A model generated the notes under the pieces. The model was not told the origin of the DNA. It saw only the letters and a program-made list of their open reading frames with translations, and searched no databases. From Methanimicrococcus sp. (GTDB lineage Archaea; Halobacteriota; Methanosarcinia; Methanosarcinales; Methanosarcinaceae): a stretch of DNA of 9,044 nucleotides. Shown piece by piece: positions 5,379 through 9,044 of this stretch (positions are counted from its first letter, which is position 1; the number at the start of each line of letters is the position of its first letter). A program made the translations under genes and the position numbers. The DNA lies in the NCBI GenBank assembly GCA_009783635.1, contig WRDC01000061.1:1-9044 (forward strand), read 5' to 3'.

Positions 5379-8300
5379 ATGTATAACACAGCCCACTCGC
5401 AACGAATAGTGAAAAATGAAACAGTATCAAGGAAACAGAAAAATACCAGTTTCGGGAAAAAAAGTTTCACACTTTTGGTCATACTTTCGCTTATTTTTTC
5501 AATCGCTCCTGTCAACATCGCAGCGGCTACTGATACCAATGACATAACACCGATTCTGAAAAGCATCACGATAAAGGATAGTTCCGGAGAAATCGTATAC
5601 CCTGCCACTCCGCCGCAATCACTCATTTCCGGTAAGGCATATATAATAGACTTGAATTTCGCCGAGACCATAGGCGGTCCCATGAGGATGGAGGCCGAAA
5701 CAGATTACTATTATCAGATGCCGCCCGAAATTACATTCGGCGGTGCAACCGGCGGATTTATATCGAGTACAAACAACCAAGAAGCCATCGCCTACACGAT
5801 TGCGCCCAACGGCTCAATCACCTTGAATCTGTCCCAGCAATACAGAAACGAGTTTCCCTTGGCGGACATCACGCTATCATTGCCGATTGTATTTGGAGGA
5901 GAGTTTGTCGATCTGCCGTTCCCCGAGGGAGATATACGCATAACTCTTGAAATCATCCCGTTGGTAGTGCTCAAAGAAGAAAACTACAACAAGGCTCTGA
6001 ATACTGTTACATACACCATCACGACAACCATCATGGACGACGGCGTGAACATGGAGGACATAAAAATTGTCGACCGGCTGTTCTCTACAACAGAAAATCT
6101 CACAATCTATCCGACTATCACAAAAACAAATATAGGCAGCTATCTTAAAGAGGACGGATTTGCCGTAACCTATAAAATCAATTCCGGATCCCCGCAATCA
6201 CCGATGGTCGCGTGGTCGGCGGGTGACGCGGACTTCACTCTCACTTTCCCCTCCGATACGGTCAACACGGGCGACACCCTCACCATTGAATACACGGTGG
6301 ACATCGGCAAACTTGTTGATCGCAATGTGCCAACACCAACCAATTGGGCCAGCATAGAGTCAGCGCGCATGAACTTCAATATATATTTGTACAACCAAGT
6401 GTACGTCTACATCACCAATACGACAGACGGAGAGAAGCTTTGTGACGATATGTTTATAGGAAGCCGTTACCAAGAAACTTTCATAACCAAAGATTTCACG
6501 CCGGGAACGACCAACACATTAGATCCGAATTATACGGACACCGACATTACTTGGACGACAAATATCGGCAACGGCAGAGAGATTTTGAATGGAAAAACCG
6601 TCACCGACACTTATATGTTGGGTATAACAGGGCTTATGGGCACCCCGGGACAGCAATTGCGCGTGACGCTCAGGGACATAGACAATAAAATAATTCCAAG
6701 CTACAACAACATATCAGTCGCTCCGACAACCAGCAGCGGATCCGGCTTTACATACCAGATCCCAAATCCGGGAACAGATGTGTATTACGTTGAGATAACA
6801 TACAAAACCTCTATCAGCAACGACACGGGTTGGTCTTATTCGAACAAGGCGTCAATTGACCTCCCGAATGATCCGTCCTTTACCAGAACCAGAACCAAGC
6901 CCCTTAAGGACCTCAACATAACAAAAACCGACAAGCTGATATCAGAAACACGAGAAATGGAATACACGATTGTATGCAATGTCCCCGGAGCGATGAAAGG
7001 AGAACTCCTCCATATCAGTGACAGACAATTCCGAGCCGTATACCCACATCCTGCAACAGGCGTCGCGACAAATGCAAATTTCGGGACCATGACTTATGGA
7101 ACAATTGTAAAAGACTTTGAAGTAAAAGTCAAAGTGGGAGATGAACCGGAAATTACGTTGCTGAAGGATACAGATTTCACCTATAGCACATCCGCGGGCG
7201 CAGGCCGAATGGATATTTATTTCATTACCGATAAAGGGTTGGGCACAAGCCCCACGAACAGCTATTTCTCATACGATGAGAATACGATTATCACTATTAC
7301 ATACAAGATTTCATTAGACACGATAGTGCAAGGGGAAACCTTTGAGCATTGGATAAAACAGTCATATAAAGACTTGCCTGCCGGACGTTTAGGCGGTATG
7401 ACGAACAGCTATGCCTATGTATTGTATGGACCAAAAGCGACACAAGATTTTATCGGCACAGGCGCTATCCAGCATTATTATCCCGTTCAGAAGTATGGTT
7501 TATGGAGAGACAACAACAATGAAATAATTGAATATCGCGTCCGATTGGATTTACGTAATACGGATGCGCGCAGCCAAACCCTGTTTACCGACACCTTTGA
7601 CTCCAAAATGACGCTGGTGGACGATACAGTCTATTTAGTGTCGCTGGGAGCTCCGACTCAGATAAATAATCCCGGGGCTTTCCCCGGTGCCTATGTTTAC
7701 GGCAACACAGCTGCGAATGTCACTAAGCTCAACGGGTCTCAGGTGACGAGCACGGCCACGACATTTAGTGTCGATTTGGCAAGTTATGCGGTTGAAAGCC
7801 GCGTCTATGAACTCGTCTACCGGATGAAAGTGACGGATACAACCGACTTAGAGCTGGGCGAGACCCTCCTCACCAACACCGCCACGATTAAACTCAACGG
7901 CCAAGACTACTCAAAAGACTTCTCCATCGTATATGGCGTGGATCCCGTGACAAAGGCGATGACATTCGCAGGCAACACAGCCACTGCAACCATATATATC
8001 AACCCGCAGGCTCTCGCGCTTACATCGGACGGATCCGGAAAATATACGGTGACCGATAACATGAGTCCGTCGTTGGTCTTTTATTTCAGCACAATACAGC
8101 TGGACGCAGAAACTTCTCCCGGTTCCGGCACGTGGGTAGGATTGACAGAAGGTATAGATTATACACTCATAAAGGAAGACGAACAAACAATCATATTGAT
8201 TGTTCCCGACAATAAATCACTGAGACTGAGCTACAAAGCCTTGGTCAAAGGCGCAGTGGGGTCTCAGGTTCCATATTCGAACTCGGTTTCGATTCTCGGC

Positions 8301-9044
8301 GATGATTACCAAAGTTACGTCTCAGGGAACTGTACAATTGACACCGTCGGAGGCGGTGCCGGCGGCACAAGCCAGACGTCTTTCACCCTAAACAAGTTAG
8401 ATGAAGAGGATTATACGCCGTTAGGAGGCGCACAATTCGCTCTCTATGTCGATTGGGATTATCCCGGTGCGCATCCGGCACCACCGACCGGTGTACCTGC
8501 AACCCAAACATTCGGCAGCAAGACTTTCTACTATGTCGGAGTCGGAACCACAGCGGCCGATGGTACTCGTATTTTCGGCGGTTCCAACGGTATTATACGA
8601 AACCAATATCGTATTTACGCATTTTACGAATTGGCCGCACCTTCGGGATATATTTTGCCCGTAGGCGATGATGCGGTCACCTTCTTCAGCTTTGAAGATA
8701 TCGACAGCACGCAGTTGGTGGCCATAGGCAATCCTGAATCTGAACGGGTGCTCGATCAAGTGGCGGAAAATGTTGTCATTTACAACACTATGATGACTGA
8801 ATATAATATCACTTATGTTCTGAACGGCGGAACGAACGCAACAGATAATCCCGATACATACTACGTAGAGGAACTGCCTACCTCCATAGGTAACCCCTCC
8901 AAGACATGGTATCGTTTTACGGGATGGACGGTCGAGTATGACAGCGACTTCACTTCCCCAAGCACACTTCAGAGTAATTACTCTATTCCTATCGAGGCGT
9001 ACGGCGATTTGACGCTGACGGCAAACTGGGAAGTGGACGAAGAC
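5379..9044 (+). CDS. large secreted adhesin-like protein with Ig-like, SpaA/Cna_B and Listeria-Bacteroides repeat domains; 3' end beyond window
   Basis: The frame is open from ATG 5379 through 9044 with no stop: 1222 codons, incomplete. Residues 1-50 are an export signal: a long basic n-region, then a hydrophobic core (about 30-47) ending in AAA before T51. At least five Ig-like beta modules follow. Each ends in a strand of type x-I-x-Y (Y305, Y475, Y642, Y814, Y952), mostly then an N-x-A/S turn such as YSNKAS, TNTATI or YSNSVS; the first four intervals are about 170 residues. After a Gly-rich linker (991-996), residues 1002-1138 resemble a SpaA/Cna_B prealbumin-like domain: K1006 on strand one, E1084 in YELAAPSGY, N1136 in VVIYNT, the usual isopeptide triad. 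Residues 1142-1217 match a Listeria-Bacteroides repeat (YNITYVLNGGTN ... FTGW ... DLTLTANW). More repeats and a wall or membrane anchor should lie downstream. The role is probably cell-surface adhesion; the ligand is unknown. Codon use (many ATA Ile) differs from all neighbouring genes. Confidence 0.9.
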   Translation, partial: MYNTAHSQRIVKNETVSRKQKNTSFGKKSFTLLVILSLIFSIAPVNIAAATDTNDITPILKSITIKDSSGEIVYPATPPQSLISGKAYIIDLNFAETIGGPMRMEAETDYYYQMPPEITFGGATGGFISSTNNQEAIAYTIAPNGSITLNLSQQYRNEFPLADITLSLPIVFGGEFVDLPFPEGDIRITLEIIPLVVLKEENYNKALNTVTYTITTTIMDDGVNMEDIKIVDRLFSTTENLTIYPTITKTNIGSYLKEDGFAVTYKINSGSPQSPMVAWSAGDADFTLTFPSDTVNTGDTLTIEYTVDIGKLVDRNVPTPTNWASIESARMNFNIYLYNQVYVYITNTTDGEKLCDDMFIGSRYQETFITKDFTPGTTNTLDPNYTDTDITWTTNIGNGREILNGKTVTDTYMLGITGLMGTPGQQLRVTLRDIDNKIIPSYNNISVAPTTSSGSGFTYQIPNPGTDVYYVEITYKTSISNDTGWSYSNKASIDLPNDPSFTRTRTKPLKDLNITKTDKLISETREMEYTIVCNVPGAMKGELLHISDRQFRAVYPHPATGVATNANFGTMTYGTIVKDFEVKVKVGDEPEITLLKDTDFTYSTSAGAGRMDIYFITDKGLGTSPTNSYFSYDENTIITITYKISLDTIVQGETFEHWIKQSYKDLPAGRLGGMTNSYAYVLYGPKATQDFIGTGAIQHYYPVQKYGLWRDNNNEIIEYRVRLDLRNTDARSQTLFTDTFDSKMTLVDDTVYLVSLGAPTQINNPGAFPGAYVYGNTAANVTKLNGSQVTSTATTFSVDLASYAVESRVYELVYRMKVTDTTDLELGETLLTNTATIKLNGQDYSKDFSIVYGVDPVTKAMTFAGNTATATIYINPQALALTSDGSGKYTVTDNMSPSLVFYFSTIQLDAETSPGSGTWVGLTEGIDYTLIKEDEQTIILIVPDNKSLRLSYKALVKGAVGSQVPYSNSVSILGDDYQSYVSGNCTIDTVGGGAGGTSQTSFTLNKLDEEDYTPLGGAQFALYVDWDYPGAHPAPPTGVPATQTFGSKTFYYVGVGTTAADGTRIFGGSNGIIRNQYRIYAFYELAAPSGYILPVGDDAVTFFSFEDIDSTQLVAIGNPESERVLDQVAENVVIYNTMMTEYNITYVLNGGTNATDNPDTYYVEELPTSIGNPSKTWYRFTGWTVEYDSDFTSPSTLQSNYSIPIEAYGDLTLTANWEVDED

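Noticed and set aside
5309..8759. Several 60-124 codon minus-strand frames under the surface gene
   Set aside because: All lie opposite a continuous plus-strand frame with clear domains; none has a motif or ribosome binding site.
1..9044. tRNA, rRNA, CRISPR array, insertion sequence or transposase
   Set aside because: I saw no cloverleaf, no regularly spaced repeats, no transposase-like frame and no paired terminal repeats with a target duplication.

Overview
The window carries a housekeeping block followed by the beginning of a very large surface-protein gene. The housekeeping genes point to a strict anaerobe: a four-subunit pyruvate:ferredoxin oxidoreductase with separate gamma, delta, alpha and beta polypeptides. 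The Dus-type tRNA-dihydrouridine synthase and the RimI-like acetyltransferase read to me like archaeal family members. AT-rich TATA-like boxes precede the por operon and the surface gene, and T-runs rather than strong GC hairpins follow the por operon. I therefore lean towards an archaeon, possibly a gut or rumen methanogen. An anaerobic bacterium is not excluded, because split POR enzymes and this type of adhesin also occur in bacteria. This assignment rests on memory of the families, not on a search.

Layout: 1-1032 (+) is a Dus gene cut at its 5' end by the window. 1111-1632 (+) is a GNAT acetyltransferase. 1633-1703 is a short convergent spacer with inverted repeats, T-runs (read on the minus strand) and a small duplication of the porB 3' end. 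1704-4640 (-) is a tightly coupled porC-porD-porA-porB operon in which every junction overlaps (ATGA, TAATG, GTGA). 4641-5378 is a divergent intergenic region. Its por-proximal part holds a TATA-like box and a centred interrupted dyad that looks like an operator. The rest contains inverted repeats and no convincing gene. 5379-9044 (+) is a 1222-codon open frame that runs off the window. It encodes a secreted, multi-domain adhesin-like protein with a signal peptide, at least five Ig-like modules, a SpaA/Cna_B-type domain with a plausible isopeptide triad, and a Listeria-Bacteroides (Flg_new/InlB B-type) repeat at the window edge.

The por operon makes a cytoplasmic enzyme that interconverts pyruvate and acetyl-CoA + CO2 using ferredoxin. 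PorB carries thiamine diphosphate and the proximal cluster, PorD carries two [4Fe-4S] clusters, and PorA and PorC complete the 2-oxoacid oxidoreductase fold. The surface gene differs in codon use from all its neighbours: it uses many ATA isoleucine codons, and I found none in dus or the acetyltransferase gene. It is the accessory, probably transferred or fast-evolving part of the window.
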